Below are positions 46,461 through 55,557 of a stretch of 64,000 nucleotides of DNA, piece by piece. Both the position numbers and the translations under genes were made by a program. The notes under the pieces are model-generated. The model was not told the DNA's origin. It worked only from the letters and a program-made list of their open reading frames with translations, and did not search any database. The stretch lies in NCBI GenBank assembly GCA_022448645.1, contig JAKVBZ010000003.1:1-64000 (forward strand), written 5' to 3'. Within the stretch, counting starts at the first letter, position 1. The number at the start of each line of letters is the position of its first letter. This DNA comes from Pirellulaceae bacterium. Its GTDB lineage: Bacteria > Planctomycetota > Planctomycetia > Pirellulales > Pirellulaceae.

Positions 46461-47519
46461 TTAACCACTCTCTGTAAGCTGATTTCGCTTCTCTGCGATT
46501 AGCGACAAGAGTGCTTTTTGCGGATCCGCGAACTTTTGGATGCCCTCTTCCATCAGGACTTGTTCCATATGTTCCACGTCGACTTCGCGGTCAATTTCTG
46601 CCAGCACTTCGTCTGACGGTAATTTATCGACGGTCCGTTGGAACGTGATACCGCTATCCTGGACGGCATCATTGGTGGCCGGGGGATTCGTTTCGATATC
46701 ACTTCCAGCAAAGGCTGCCACATATTTCGTCGGAGGATCTTCTGGTTTTTTCGTGCCGGTGCTGGCAAAGATGATCTCTTGTTGCAGCGGGGTTGGATGT
46801 TGCGACCAGAATTGGCAGTTTTCTGCCCAGAGACGTTTCGCGTTCACGATGCCTATCTGCCCTTGGATCGCTGCCGAAATTTGAGGACAGTGCTTCTCCG
46901 TGTAGACGTCTACGCGAGATACAAAGATGCTGTAAACGCTTTTGAACTTCTCCAGCGAATCACGTCGTTGGGCACCTCGCCAGCAAGCGTCCCGGGCTGC
47001 CTGGTATTGGCGTGGCGAGAAGATGAGCGTCACATTCAAGGTTACACCTGCGGCCGCCAGTTCCTCCAACGAATCCAACCCTGCAGGCGTTGCTGGCACT
47101 TTGATCATTCGATTGGGTTGATCGGCTGCCCATTGTTTACCGCTTTCAATGTACATGGCTACGCGGTCTGCATGGGGCGGTCCGGATTTTGGGTCTTCAA
47201 GCAACGGATCTAGCTCAAAACTTACATATCCATCGTTGCCGTTCGTGGCTTCCCAAATTGGCAAAAAGACCTCTTGAGCGCTTTTTACAAGCCGATTTGT
47301 CATTTGCCAGGCAATCTCCGAATCGCTCAACCCATCTTGTAACAATGACTCGATCTGGTTGTCGAATCGACCGGTCTTCAATAAATCGGAAACGATCACT
47401 GGGTTGGACGTGGCTCCGGTCGCTCCCAAGGCTCGGTTCGACTGAACTAATTCCGGATCGATGGAGTCTAGCCACAGTTTGGTTCCGCAAGCGATCAATG
47501 ATTGCAGTGGTGTCGTCAA
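46461..47519 (-). CDS. tal: Transaldolase
   Basis: Transaldolase moves a dihydroxyacetone unit between sugar phosphates in the non-oxidative pentose phosphate pathway through a Schiff base. It has 352 residues. Seen: [14 protein letters not shown], the Schiff-base lysine in [39 protein letters not shown] and a late [11 protein letters not shown] in place of the usual ASTGTKNP. The preferred start is a TTG at 47519 because ctcctt (complement of aaggag, 47527-47532) lies 7 bases upstream. Followed after 21 bases by the acyltransferase gene. The pathway partner rpe is at 16.2 kb. Confidence 0.92.
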   Translation of the reverse strand: MTTPLQSLIACGTKLWLDSIDPELVQSNRALGATGATSNPVIVSDLLKTGRFDNQIESLLQDGLSDSEIAWQMTNRLVKSAQEVFLPIWEATNGNDGYVSFELDPLLEDPKSGPPHADRVAMYIESGKQWAADQPNRMIKVPATPAGLDSLEELAAAGVTLNVTLIFSPRQYQAARDACWRGAQRRDSLEKFKSVYSIFVSRVDVYTEKHCPQISAAIQGQIGIVNAKRLWAENCQFWSQHPTPLQQEIIFASTGTKKPEDPPTKYVAAFAGSDIETNPPATNDAVQDSGITFQRTVDKLPSDEVLAEIDREVDVEHMEQVLMEEGIQKFADPQKALLSLIAEKRNQLTESG

Positions 47520-47891
47520 GATAATGCTCCTTTTGAAGTTGCATGCGTCCGCAGGACCGGTCTCCGAGGATTTCTCGACCAGAGCGTGCTGGACCCAGTG
47601 GCCATGCTTGCTTTTGTTGCAATGGGTCTGGTTGCCGGCATTCTAACCTGATTGTCGGATTGGATAAATTGCGACAGGGTTATCAATTGCGAGAAGTTTG
47701 ATGAATCCAAGGATCTTAACGATTATTTCTACTCTGCGGACGACATTCTACCGATTAGGCAGTAGGACCTCGTTGTGAAACCAGGCCGCAGTTCTGGCTG
47801 AAGCGACAAGTCAGTGATTCGCTGGCTTTGTTGTGGACGCTTCGAGCCCGCGTTACCCATTCCCGTAGTAATGTCCGAAAGGAATTGAGCA
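47520..47891. other. 372-base divergent intergenic region
   Basis: This region lies between the minus-strand transaldolase and the plus-strand BBP7 gene, so promoters for both should lie here. The left end holds the transaldolase ribosome binding site. The right end has aaagga (47878-47883) ahead of the BBP7 GTG start. No promoter hexamer pair or notable symmetry was recognised. Confidence 0.4.
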
Positions 47892-49490
47892 GTGTTTACT
47901 TCGGAGCGGCATATCAATTCAACACTCGTGACGGTTGTTTTGGCTGTGCTATTGGCAGCATCGTTGCCAGCACTGCATGCACCGTCCGGCAAAGCTTCTG
48001 CCGACGAATCGGCTACCTCAAACGGTCTAATTCCTGATGACCTGGTAGAACTCAACGGCAATGACAATGGAAATCATACCAATGAGAATACAGGTACTGA
48101 ACCTCTGGAATTGGCTCCCAAGTTGGCTGTGGATGAAGCAAATTCCCAGAAATCATTGGCGGACAATGCCCCGCAAGTGATGGAGGAAGAATTGGGAATC
48201 GATCCTGACACGAACTGGATCGATAATGAAGTCGGATTGGGTGATGAGTTCATCTCCGAAAGTAGCGATGCCGATTTGTCACACGACATACCCCTTTTGC
48301 AAAGCACAGGCACTTGGTTGTGGCGTGGGCATTGGTATACCGAGCAATCGATGGTAGCGATGTATCGTACACCGCCGAACGGTAAGATTCTGACCCGTGA
48401 TCCAACGTTTACACGAATTATCATGCAGCTGGGTCAAAGTCCCACGATACAACCTCGAGACAATCAAGATCCGCTTGAATCAGATGGTCAGACATTTCGT
48501 GCCGAGACGGGTGTCAAATTGACAATCGGCAACATCATCGGTCGTGACCAATACAATCGAGACCACGCTATCGAATTCACCTTTTTTGGATTGTTCGATT
48601 TTGGGGCGAGTGACACGATCACTGCAGCTCAAGGACCTGGCAACGAAGATCCAGATTCGTTTGTGTTGGACCTTGGTAACAATGTTTTTCTCTTAGACGG
48701 TCTGCTACTTGACGGCGAAGTCGGCCCCACAAGTGGTGTGTTCAACTTGCCAATTTCCATTGTTGGTTTTTCCAATGCTCGTACCCATTCTTACTCCTAT
48801 ATTTCTGACTTTAACAGCTACGAGCTAAATCTGCGCAGACGTTCGCGTTTACGACGCGACCGACTACTGCTGCAGCCGAATGGATCGTGGCACCGCGATA
48901 TCAACTCGGGGCGTCTCTTGACGCTGCTGGGTGGCATGCGCATGCTACGCCACAATGAACACTTTCGATGGACCAGTTCGGGAGCGATTGATGAGCAACT
49001 AACACGTACGTCCAGTGGCCGCTTTGAAACGAGTGTCCACAACGATATGTTCGGCCCCCAACTAGGTGCTGGGATCGTGGAACAAAGGGCACATTGGAAT
49101 TGGGGTGTTAAATCGACTGCTGGCCTCCTTTACAACTTTGCTGACCGGGACGTAAGCATCGAAACGAATGACCCAACTGCTGTAGTTAACCCCAACAACC
49201 ATCGTGTTGCGGACTACGCTTCGGATGACCAGGCAGTCTTTATGTGGGAAGCCGGAGCTCATGTAGGCTACCATATTAGACCCAACATCACGTTGAAGGC
49301 TTCATATGACGTACTGTTCTACACCGGAATCGCTGTCGCACGTGACGCCATCGAAATCAATGGAGTTGGTTTCCAACAAGATTCGTCAGTATTCGGGCCG
49401 GGACAGGTAGCCGATACCTTTCGACCGCTCGAACTACGAAACGACGCGCTCTACCATGCTTTCTCGCTGGGTGTCGAACTTGTCTGGTAG
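47892..49490 (+). CDS. BBP7-type outer membrane beta-barrel protein (copy 1)
   Basis: This 532-residue protein fits the planctomycete BBP7 outer-membrane barrel family (PF07585-like). A GTG start follows aaagga. A signal peptide (TLVTVVLAVLLAASLPALHA) leads to ~90 disordered acidic Asn/Asp/Glu-rich residues. The barrel then begins with STGTWLWRGHWYTEQSM and goes through alternating strands (LTIGNIIGRDQYNRDHAIEFTFFG, LPISIVGFSNARTHSY, LNLRRRSRLRRDRLLLQPNG, LTLLGGMRMLRH, LGAGIVEQRAHWNWGVKSTAGLLYNFADR, EAGAHVGYHIRPNITLKASYDVLFYTG). It ends in LGVELVW with the terminal aromatic residue typical of barrel proteins recognised by BamA. The cargo or pore specificity is unknown. A paralogue follows at 49850. 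Confidence 0.83.
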   Translation: MFTSERHINSTLVTVVLAVLLAASLPALHAPSGKASADESATSNGLIPDDLVELNGNDNGNHTNENTGTEPLELAPKLAVDEANSQKSLADNAPQVMEEELGIDPDTNWIDNEVGLGDEFISESSDADLSHDIPLLQSTGTWLWRGHWYTEQSMVAMYRTPPNGKILTRDPTFTRIIMQLGQSPTIQPRDNQDPLESDGQTFRAETGVKLTIGNIIGRDQYNRDHAIEFTFFGLFDFGASDTITAAQGPGNEDPDSFVLDLGNNVFLLDGLLLDGEVGPTSGVFNLPISIVGFSNARTHSYSYISDFNSYELNLRRRSRLRRDRLLLQPNGSWHRDINSGRLLTLLGGMRMLRHNEHFRWTSSGAIDEQLTRTSSGRFETSVHNDMFGPQLGAGIVEQRAHWNWGVKSTAGLLYNFADRDVSIETNDPTAVVNPNNHRVADYASDDQAVFMWEAGAHVGYHIRPNITLKASYDVLFYTGIAVARDAIEINGVGFQQDSSVFGPGQVADTFRPLELRNDALYHAFSLGVELVW

Positions 49491-49849
49491 CTCTGGCAGG
49501 CAGGCAGTCGTGTCGTTGACGTTCATGCCCACAGGGTGGTTTAGATCGTGCTCGTCACGGCCGACGTGTTCGTGAACCATTGCGATTGGCAATCGTTGCC
49601 AAGACGCATGCAACACGAAGTGACCAGATTTCCGCTTGCCAACAGCCGTAGAAACCGGGAACGGTTAACTACCAGCCCCCCCACGCTAGCTGAAACCGCC
49701 TGTTAACTTGCTTAATTTGTGTTGGTTTTATGGATTAGTATGAATCTAGCGGTTTTTCCTGTTGTGGGGACTGGCAAATTTCCGATGAGGCAGTAGATCC
49801 GTTCTGGCTGTTGCCAGGATACGTTAGTCATATCTGAGGAACCCTTAGG
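49491..49849. other. 359-base spacer between the two BBP7 genes
   Basis: No gene. Short overlapping hairpins (cgatt/aatcg and ggcaa/ttgcc) lie near 49582-49600, about 95 bases past the first barrel gene, without a T-run. The right half is AT-rich (49700-49745) and probably contains the promoter of the second barrel gene; ttgtgt and tatgaa with a 16-base gap near 49721-49748 is a weak candidate. Confidence 0.4.
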
Positions 49850-51490
49850 ATGTCCCAGTCGGTCACCCCTCAACGCCATGCCTTTGTCCTCGTGTTTGCC
49901 ATTACGGTGTGCTTTATCTCGTGGACGCCGGCATTTTCCCAAATTCGTCGATTGTCGGACCGACTGGCTAGTCGGAAACAGGATCTGCCTCCTCCCGAAC
50001 TAGAACACAAACTTAACTTACCCGAGGAAGGAGCTTCCTCGCCAACCGATTCCAAGGGTGATTCGTCTGGTGGATCTGCCAGTGTTGGAGAATTGGTAAC
50101 AGACGATTGGTCTGGAGACGAAGTGCACCTAGGTAATGAATTTAGCGACTCGCTGTCTTTGGACGAGTCTGGGACAAGTTGGGATCACGAAATGCCAACT
50201 TTGCAGAGTTCAGGAACTTGGCTGTGGCGCGGCCATTGGTATACGGAACAGTCGCTGGTGCTTATGTATCGGGCCATGCCGAACAATAAGATTCTCACGC
50301 GAGACCAAACGTTTACCCAACGAATTATGGGGAATGGTCAGAGTTTGGTGACGCAATCGGCTGATAACCAAGACCCATTACAGACTGCCGGCCAAACATT
50401 TAAAGCAGAACCAGGCCTGAAAATAACGATCGGTAACATCATCGGCCGAGATAGGTACAACCGAGACCATGCCATTGAATTTTCCTTCTTAGGATTTTTT
50501 GATTTCGACGGACGTGATCGGACTGTTGCGTCTCAAGGCCCCGGTGAAACCGACGGGGATTTTAACGTTATTGATTTGACTGGCAGCCTATTTCGACTCG
50601 ATGCTCTGAACTTAGACCCAGAGGTCGGGCCCACCAGCGGTCTCTTTCAGCTTCCCATTTCTGTGGTCGGATTTTCCAATGCGTTAGCTCACTCCTATTT
50701 GTTTGAATCAGACATCAACAGCGCCGAGCTAAATTTCAAAAGACGCTCACGGCTTCGACGCGATCGAATCGTTCTCCAGCCAAATGGAAAATGGAATCGA
50801 GATGTGAATTCCGGAGCGATCCTAACGCTCCTGGGGGGACTTCGGATGATTCGACACACCGAGAGGATCTTGTGGCAGACTTCCGGAGCCGTTGATTCAA
50901 CTCCACTTCTCGTAAATGTTTCCAACGGAGGTAACCCCAACACACTGCCCCAAATTACGGTGCTTTCGCCCGGAGGCAATGATGCCAGTGGGCGGTTCGA
51001 TATGAACGCAGAAAATGATATGTTCGGCGTACAACTTGGTGCAGATCTCATGCAGCAACGGCCAAACTATTATTGGGGTATTAAACTGTTGGGAGGTGCT
51101 CTGCAGAACTATGCCGACCGTCAAATTGGAATTGATGTCATCGACCAAGGTGCGACGTCTCGTTTTACCGACCATTCGGCAGATGATCAGTTTGCGTTCC
51201 TCAGTGAAGCTGGTGCGTACGTAGGCTGGCAAATCCGTCCGAACGTAACACTAAAAGTTTCGTACGATCTGCTGTACTACACGGGCATCGTTTTGGCTCG
51301 AGACGGTGTAGAAATTAATGCTTCAGATGCTCAACAGACGGTCGTTAATAATTCGATGGGTATTCCTGGCAATGTCAATCAGGAAAACGGATTTGTTCCG
51401 GCTAACCTCTCTGGCACCTTTCGTCCATTGGAAGTACGCGGGGACGCGCTCTATCACGCGATACGAGGCGGCTTTGAGTTTGTCTGGTAA
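49850..51490 (+). CDS. BBP7-type outer membrane beta-barrel protein (copy 2)
   Basis: This is a 546-residue paralogue of the preceding barrel, sharing long segments such as SGTWLWRGHWYTEQS, KILTRDQTF, IGNIIGRDRYNRDHAIEF, GPTSGLFQLPISVVGFSNA, RRSRLRRDRIVLQPNG and RPNVTLKVSYDLLYYTG. It also ends in FEFVW with a terminal aromatic. The signal peptide (FVLVFAITVCFISWTPAFS) and the low-complexity linker are diverged, and it carries an insert between ~365 and 395 (VDSTPLLVNVSNGGNPNTLP) not present in copy 1. The pair arose by tandem duplication and then diverged. Both genes keep intact frames. Function in outer-membrane structure or transport is inferred from the fold. Confidence 0.83.
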   Translation: MSQSVTPQRHAFVLVFAITVCFISWTPAFSQIRRLSDRLASRKQDLPPPELEHKLNLPEEGASSPTDSKGDSSGGSASVGELVTDDWSGDEVHLGNEFSDSLSLDESGTSWDHEMPTLQSSGTWLWRGHWYTEQSLVLMYRAMPNNKILTRDQTFTQRIMGNGQSLVTQSADNQDPLQTAGQTFKAEPGLKITIGNIIGRDRYNRDHAIEFSFLGFFDFDGRDRTVASQGPGETDGDFNVIDLTGSLFRLDALNLDPEVGPTSGLFQLPISVVGFSNALAHSYLFESDINSAELNFKRRSRLRRDRIVLQPNGKWNRDVNSGAILTLLGGLRMIRHTERILWQTSGAVDSTPLLVNVSNGGNPNTLPQITVLSPGGNDASGRFDMNAENDMFGVQLGADLMQQRPNYYWGIKLLGGALQNYADRQIGIDVIDQGATSRFTDHSADDQFAFLSEAGAYVGWQIRPNVTLKVSYDLLYYTGIVLARDGVEINASDAQQTVVNNSMGIPGNVNQENGFVPANLSGTFRPLEVRGDALYHAIRGGFEFVW

Positions 51491-51943
51491 CAACAATTCT
51501 CACATAGGCACGAGACAGACGCTCAGCTCGTGAACGTAGCGATGCTACTATCAAGAGATTTGTCTGTACGGTCGCAATAGATGGAGATCACACCTTTTGT
51601 GGCGACCCATCATAGCCCCCCTGTTTTGTCGTCACTGACGCTCACGGTTGGTAGGCGGGCGCTGTGGTCGGATACCAGTCTGCCAGTTCACGCCGCAAAT
51701 ATCCTCCTTTCTGGAGGACCTATTATCAGCACTAATGGTTGTTCGCATGTTTGATCGACATCAAACGGGACAGTTCATGTCGATTATTGCAGAGACTCGG
51801 CAGCTTGCCGAAACACACACCACTACCAGACATTTTCTCCTTGGCAGACGTCCTTCGTAACACTTCCTAGTTGCCGGATTTCACGTACAATAGAAGTCGC
51901 ACCGTGTTTCCGCTTCACCCCTTTTCAAAAAAGGTACGCGACC
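51491..51943. other. 453-base gap with two hairpins after BBP7 copy 2
   Basis: Two adjacent perfect hairpins follow the barrel gene: cacgag/ctcgtg with a 12-base loop (51507-51512, 51525-51530) and gtagc/gctac with a 3-base loop (51534-51538, 51542-51546). No T-run follows, so they may be a weak terminator or an RNA processing signal. A plus-strand ORF at 51648-51860 lacks a ribosome binding site and has no recognisable features. Nothing else is supported before the next gene. Confidence 0.4.
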
Positions 51944-52996
51944 ATGACGCGCAATCAACCTCACTTTCCGGAATGTGAATCTTTTCCCGACCTGAAACGT
52001 CGCCATTTCCTGCAGAAGACAGCGCTTGGTGCAGCTGCCATGGCGGTCTCAGGTTGGCCGAGCGATACGAGATCGGCTGTCGGTGAGACAGCACCCCAGA
52101 CCTTACCCGAAACGATTGTCAAACTACTTTATGATTCGATGACAGAACAGCAACGGGCTGAAGTCTGTTTTGGATGGGACTACATCGATCCCCGTCGAGG
52201 TTTATTGCGGACGCGTGTCAGCAATAACTGGAATGTGACCGATCCAGAAATCAATTCTGGGTTTTACACCGATGATCAGCGTGCCATGATACGTGAGATC
52301 TTTGAGGGTATCGTGCATCCTGACTGGCATGCACGGATTGACAAACAACTCGATGACGACGCGGGTGGATTTGGGGAATCGCAATCCATCGCCATATTTG
52401 GTGAACCGGGAGAATCGAAGTTCGAGTTCGTGATGACGGGCCGACACATGACGCTCCGTTGTGACGGCAATTCAGCCGATCATGTCGCATTTGGAGGCCC
52501 TATTTTTTATGGCCACGCTGCTGAAGATTTTCACGAAGAGTCGCATCACCCGGGAAATGTTTTTTGGGAACAGGGTCTGGCCGCCAACTCTGTCTATCAA
52601 ATGTTGGACGGTCGCCAACGCCAGCTGGCCGAAGTGGCCCGGTCGCCCGACGAGGGTAAAGTAGGTTTCCGCGGACAACAGGAAAAGCCGGGCATTCCGG
52701 TGAGCGAACTTTCTCCAGATCAACGTGATCACGTCCAAGGTGTATTGCACAAACTGATTGAACCCTATCGGCAATCAGATCGAGACGAAGTGGTGGCCTG
52801 CCTGGATGCTCAAGGTGGCCTGGATCAGTGCCATTTGATGTTTTATACGGATAACGATATTGGTGATGATCGGGTATGGGACAATTGGCGTTTGGAAGGG
52901 CCTGCATTTGTCTGGCACTTTCGCGGATCACCTCATGTTCACGTATGGGTGAATGTGGCTGATGACCCGTCCGTGAAGTTAAACGCGCATGGTTAG
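51944..52996 (+). CDS. Tat-exported DUF3500 family protein
   Basis: This 350-residue protein belongs by its pattern to the DUF3500 family. A twin-arginine signal is present: LKRRHFLQKTALGAAAMAVSG, with RR followed by F-L-Q and a hydrophobic core. So it is folded before export. The body has ETIVKLLYDSMTEQQRAEVCF, WNVTDPEI, GFGESQSIAIFGEPGESKFEFVMTGRHMTLRC, AFGGPIFYGH and the C-terminal WRLEGPAFVWHFRGSPHVHVWVNVA, a His-rich ending that is the best family hallmark. The enzymatic role is not known; the conserved His and the Tat route are compatible with a bound cofactor. Start ATG 51944. Confidence 0.75.
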   Translation: MTRNQPHFPECESFPDLKRRHFLQKTALGAAAMAVSGWPSDTRSAVGETAPQTLPETIVKLLYDSMTEQQRAEVCFGWDYIDPRRGLLRTRVSNNWNVTDPEINSGFYTDDQRAMIREIFEGIVHPDWHARIDKQLDDDAGGFGESQSIAIFGEPGESKFEFVMTGRHMTLRCDGNSADHVAFGGPIFYGHAAEDFHEESHHPGNVFWEQGLAANSVYQMLDGRQRQLAEVARSPDEGKVGFRGQQEKPGIPVSELSPDQRDHVQGVLHKLIEPYRQSDRDEVVACLDAQGGLDQCHLMFYTDNDIGDDRVWDNWRLEGPAFVWHFRGSPHVHVWVNVADDPSVKLNAHG

Positions 52997-53172
52997 CTAA
53001 CAACACACAATCGAAAATAGGTTGATACGGAATTCAAAAGTTTAAGCAGTGCCGCCGCCAGCATCTGATTTTTCTGGAGCACCGGCCGCCAATGCCGACT
53101 GGCCGATGGGATGTGTAGCTGCTGGTAATACAAAACCTTTCCATGTGAGAAGTATCAGAAGGAAACACGCGG

Positions 53173-53625
53173 ATGCTAAAAGGTAATTTGATTCATCCCC
53201 AAATTCTCGAGGCTCTAGGACGTGCAGGGCATGCATCGAGGATCCTCATTGCCGACGGCAACTATCCCGCAGCGACGACGCTTAGCCCTAGTGCCAAGTT
53301 GGTGTCTCTGAATCTGTCGCCCGGAATTGTCACGTGCACGGACGTGTTAGGTGCGTTGCTAACTGCGGTTCCCATCGAAGCGGCTGCGGTGATGGCCTAT
53401 CACACAACAGGACCGTATGCCTTGCAAGAGCCCCCTCCGATTTGGGCCGAGTTTGACCGTTTGTTGAATCAATCCGGTGCCCAGGTTGAATTGGAAGCGG
53501 TCGAACGATTTGAATTCTATGCGCAGGCTCAGCAGCCGGATGTCTGCTTAACGATTGCCACGGCAGATCAAAGGGTTTATGCCAATTTGTTGTTGACGAT
53601 TGGTGTGATCATGCCGCCATCGTAG
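53173..53625 (+). CDS. RbsD/FucU family sugar mutarotase
   Basis: This is a 150-residue protein of the D-ribose pyranase/L-fucose mutarotase family, which speeds interconversion of sugar anomers or ring forms. Start ATG 53173 follows gaagga. Seen: LKGNLIHPQILEALGRAGHASRILIADGNYPA, with the catalytic His in GHA and the conserved DGNYP, then SLNLSPGIVTCTDVL and a C-terminal Tyr-containing ATADQRVYANLLLTIG. The middle GDEI of classical members is replaced by ASRI. The subfamily (ribose or fucose) cannot be decided. It stands alone, converging on the PQQ-type protein, with a strong hairpin at the junction. Confidence 0.85.
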   Translation: MLKGNLIHPQILEALGRAGHASRILIADGNYPAATTLSPSAKLVSLNLSPGIVTCTDVLGALLTAVPIEAAAVMAYHTTGPYALQEPPPIWAEFDRLLNQSGAQVELEAVERFEFYAQAQQPDVCLTIATADQRVYANLLLTIGVIMPPS

Positions 53626-53648
53626 ATCGATGGGAGGGCTGTTGATGG

Positions 53649-53685
53649 GACGAAGAGATCCCTAACCGAAGGGATCTTCTTCGTC
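53649..53685. terminator. Strong stem-loop at convergent junction, overlapping a stop codon
   Basis: gacgaagagatccct (53649-53663) and agggatcttcttcgtc (53670-53685) form a 15-pair stem with one bulged T and a 6-base loop. The stem is inside the last codons of the minus-strand PQQ gene (its stop is in the loop at 53662-53664), 24 bases after the fucU-like gene. No long T-run follows in either direction, but the hairpin is the strongest in the window and probably limits read-through between the two convergent genes. Confidence 0.5.
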
Positions 53686-55254
53686 ATCGGCGTCGCCACC
53701 GAAAGGATCCTCTGCATCGACGCTATCGTCGCCAGCGCCACCAAAGGGATCCTCCTCGTCGCTGGATTGGTTGTCTTCGTCACCGAACGGATCTTCCGAG
53801 TTGTCTTCATCGAAGTCAAAGGGGCTGTCTTTTTCCGCAGTGTCGTCTGTTGCAGTGTTTTCATCGGCCGACGCGTTGTCTCGGTCTTGGTCAGAAGGTC
53901 GCAGTTCGGCACTGTCTTCTTCCTTCTTGGTGGATACTAAGGGCACGTAGACAACTGGCAAAGGTGTTTGTGCCTCACGAATGAACTGGACAAGCCCTTT
54001 TTTGGTACCGAGAACTATCCGATCGGTGTGCGTGTTGGTCATGGCCACTTCAATACCACTTGCTGGTACCACTCCAACAATTTTTCCCGTTTCGGGGTCG
54101 AGTGCGACGAAACGCTGTTGGTTGTCGAGACAAAAAACGCGTTGGCTTCCCACCGCCACAAATTTAGTGATGCCGCCAACTCGCCACTGTTTTTCACCCG
54201 TTTTGGCATCCAGTCGCGAGATGCCATTCGGATATCCAACGACATAGATACCTTCCTTTACGGCTATGGGGGACGTCCGAGATTCAAAACCGGTCGCGGT
54301 GCGCCAGCGAATGTTTCCCGTCAAACGGTCCAAGCCGTAGACGAGCCCCGCTTCAGTCGTCGTGACGATTCCTCGTCGACCAACGAATGCCGGAGTCGTG
54401 TGAATGTTGCCATTGGCTTCCAGACGGTATTTGACACCGCCCCTCATCGCATCACCTACGTAAAGGTGTCCATAGTCCGTTGACCAGCTTACGGTACTTG
54501 CTGAGATCCGTGGTCGAGCTGTCCCGCGTCCCATCGATTGAAATCCCCACGGGGCCTTGTCGAGATCTTCCAGCCGAAATGCTTCGACCAATCCATTGGA
54601 GGCAATGGTGAACACCATCTTTCGACTGATTGCGGGTCCAGCCGCAGGTACACTGGTTAAACGTTGCTTCCAAAACACCTGTCCTGATTCACGTTTCAGG
54701 AGCAAGAGTGACGAGCCTCCGATTACAGCCAGCGTTTCTTCGTTGGCGGCGGGGCGCAGCACCGGGAATCCTTTTTTTACCACGCTGGTCGACCACAACC
54801 GACGGCCAGTTTCAGCATCCAAGGCATGTACCAATCCATCCGTTGAAGTTAGGTAGAATGTGATTTCGGGAACCACTCGTGTCAAATGGGTAGGTTCATG
54901 TCCGGCTTCCTGGAGAGAAATCATTTGTTGTTTGGCTACTCTAGCAGCGCGGTCTTTTCCCAGGAGCTTACCATCCGAGTCCACGTCCCTTTCGCTAATG
55001 AGGATCAACCTACCGGCATATTCAATTTCGTGAACGGTATAGTTCTTGTCGGCGCTCACAAATTGCAACACGTCTGATATGGTCCCGTAAGCACTAGTCG
55101 ACGCGATTTGCTTGGTCCACACAGCCTTCAAGCCTACACGTTGAAGACTTGCCTGAGGCAAATAACCACGCGAAACCAATTGGGCCGTGGCCACATTGTT
55201 GTTGATGATCAATAACAAGAATGGCAGCAATACACACCGTTTCACACACGTCAT
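53662..55254 (-). CDS. Exported PQQ-type beta-propeller protein with acidic EDPFG tail
   Basis: This is a 530-residue protein. Signal peptide: VLLPFLLLIINNNVATAQ. Residues ~130-415 form a WD/PQQ-like propeller of repeated blades: VHALDAETGRRLWSTSVVKKG, LLKRESGQVFWKQRLT, VYGLDRLTGNIRWRTATG, ISRLDAKTGEKQWRVGG and FVALDPETGKIVG are successive blades with the usual G-x-x-x-W pattern. There is no catalytic motif of dehydrogenases, so it is likely a binding scaffold like BamB. After ~435 the chain becomes extremely acidic and disordered, with four EDPFG units near the end, each separated by Asp/Glu-rich spacers. The acidic tail is unusual for a propeller protein. ATG start at 55254. Confidence 0.85.
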   Translation of the reverse strand: MTCVKRCVLLPFLLLIINNNVATAQLVSRGYLPQASLQRVGLKAVWTKQIASTSAYGTISDVLQFVSADKNYTVHEIEYAGRLILISERDVDSDGKLLGKDRAARVAKQQMISLQEAGHEPTHLTRVVPEITFYLTSTDGLVHALDAETGRRLWSTSVVKKGFPVLRPAANEETLAVIGGSSLLLLKRESGQVFWKQRLTSVPAAGPAISRKMVFTIASNGLVEAFRLEDLDKAPWGFQSMGRGTARPRISASTVSWSTDYGHLYVGDAMRGGVKYRLEANGNIHTTPAFVGRRGIVTTTEAGLVYGLDRLTGNIRWRTATGFESRTSPIAVKEGIYVVGYPNGISRLDAKTGEKQWRVGGITKFVAVGSQRVFCLDNQQRFVALDPETGKIVGVVPASGIEVAMTNTHTDRIVLGTKKGLVQFIREAQTPLPVVYVPLVSTKKEEDSAELRPSDQDRDNASADENTATDDTAEKDSPFDFDEDNSEDPFGDEDNQSSDEEDPFGGAGDDSVDAEDPFGGDADDEEDPFG

Positions 55255-55557
55255 AGCCTACCTCTTTGTAATCAGGCGAAATCACGGCTTGTCGCCGCAT
55301 CAACCAGCAGCTTCTACGGTTGATTTCTATCATAATCAAAGAAGACTCACGATTCAGTGGTGAAAATAGGGCTGGGCAGTCACCTTGTTGCGTAGCATGA
55401 TTGCATGCAAACTGTAATTGGAAGGGCGTTTACACTCGACGCCAAATACAGAATGACGGGCAATGGTGTGTTGTTCGTCAGGCATGATTACCTCGCGCAA
55501 ACCTGTTTCCGGTTCGGATTCGGGGCTCACGTGGTGACTGGAAAAGGATCGTAAAGA
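55255..55557. other. 303-base divergent promoter region
   Basis: This region lies between the minus-strand PQQ protein and the plus-strand 1345-residue protein. Two small hairpins are visible: gcatg/catgc (loop attg) near 55404-55417 and ggcgt/acgcc near 55426-55445. aaaagga (about 55540-55546) serves as ribosome binding site for the large gene. No promoter pair was recognised. Confidence 0.4.
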
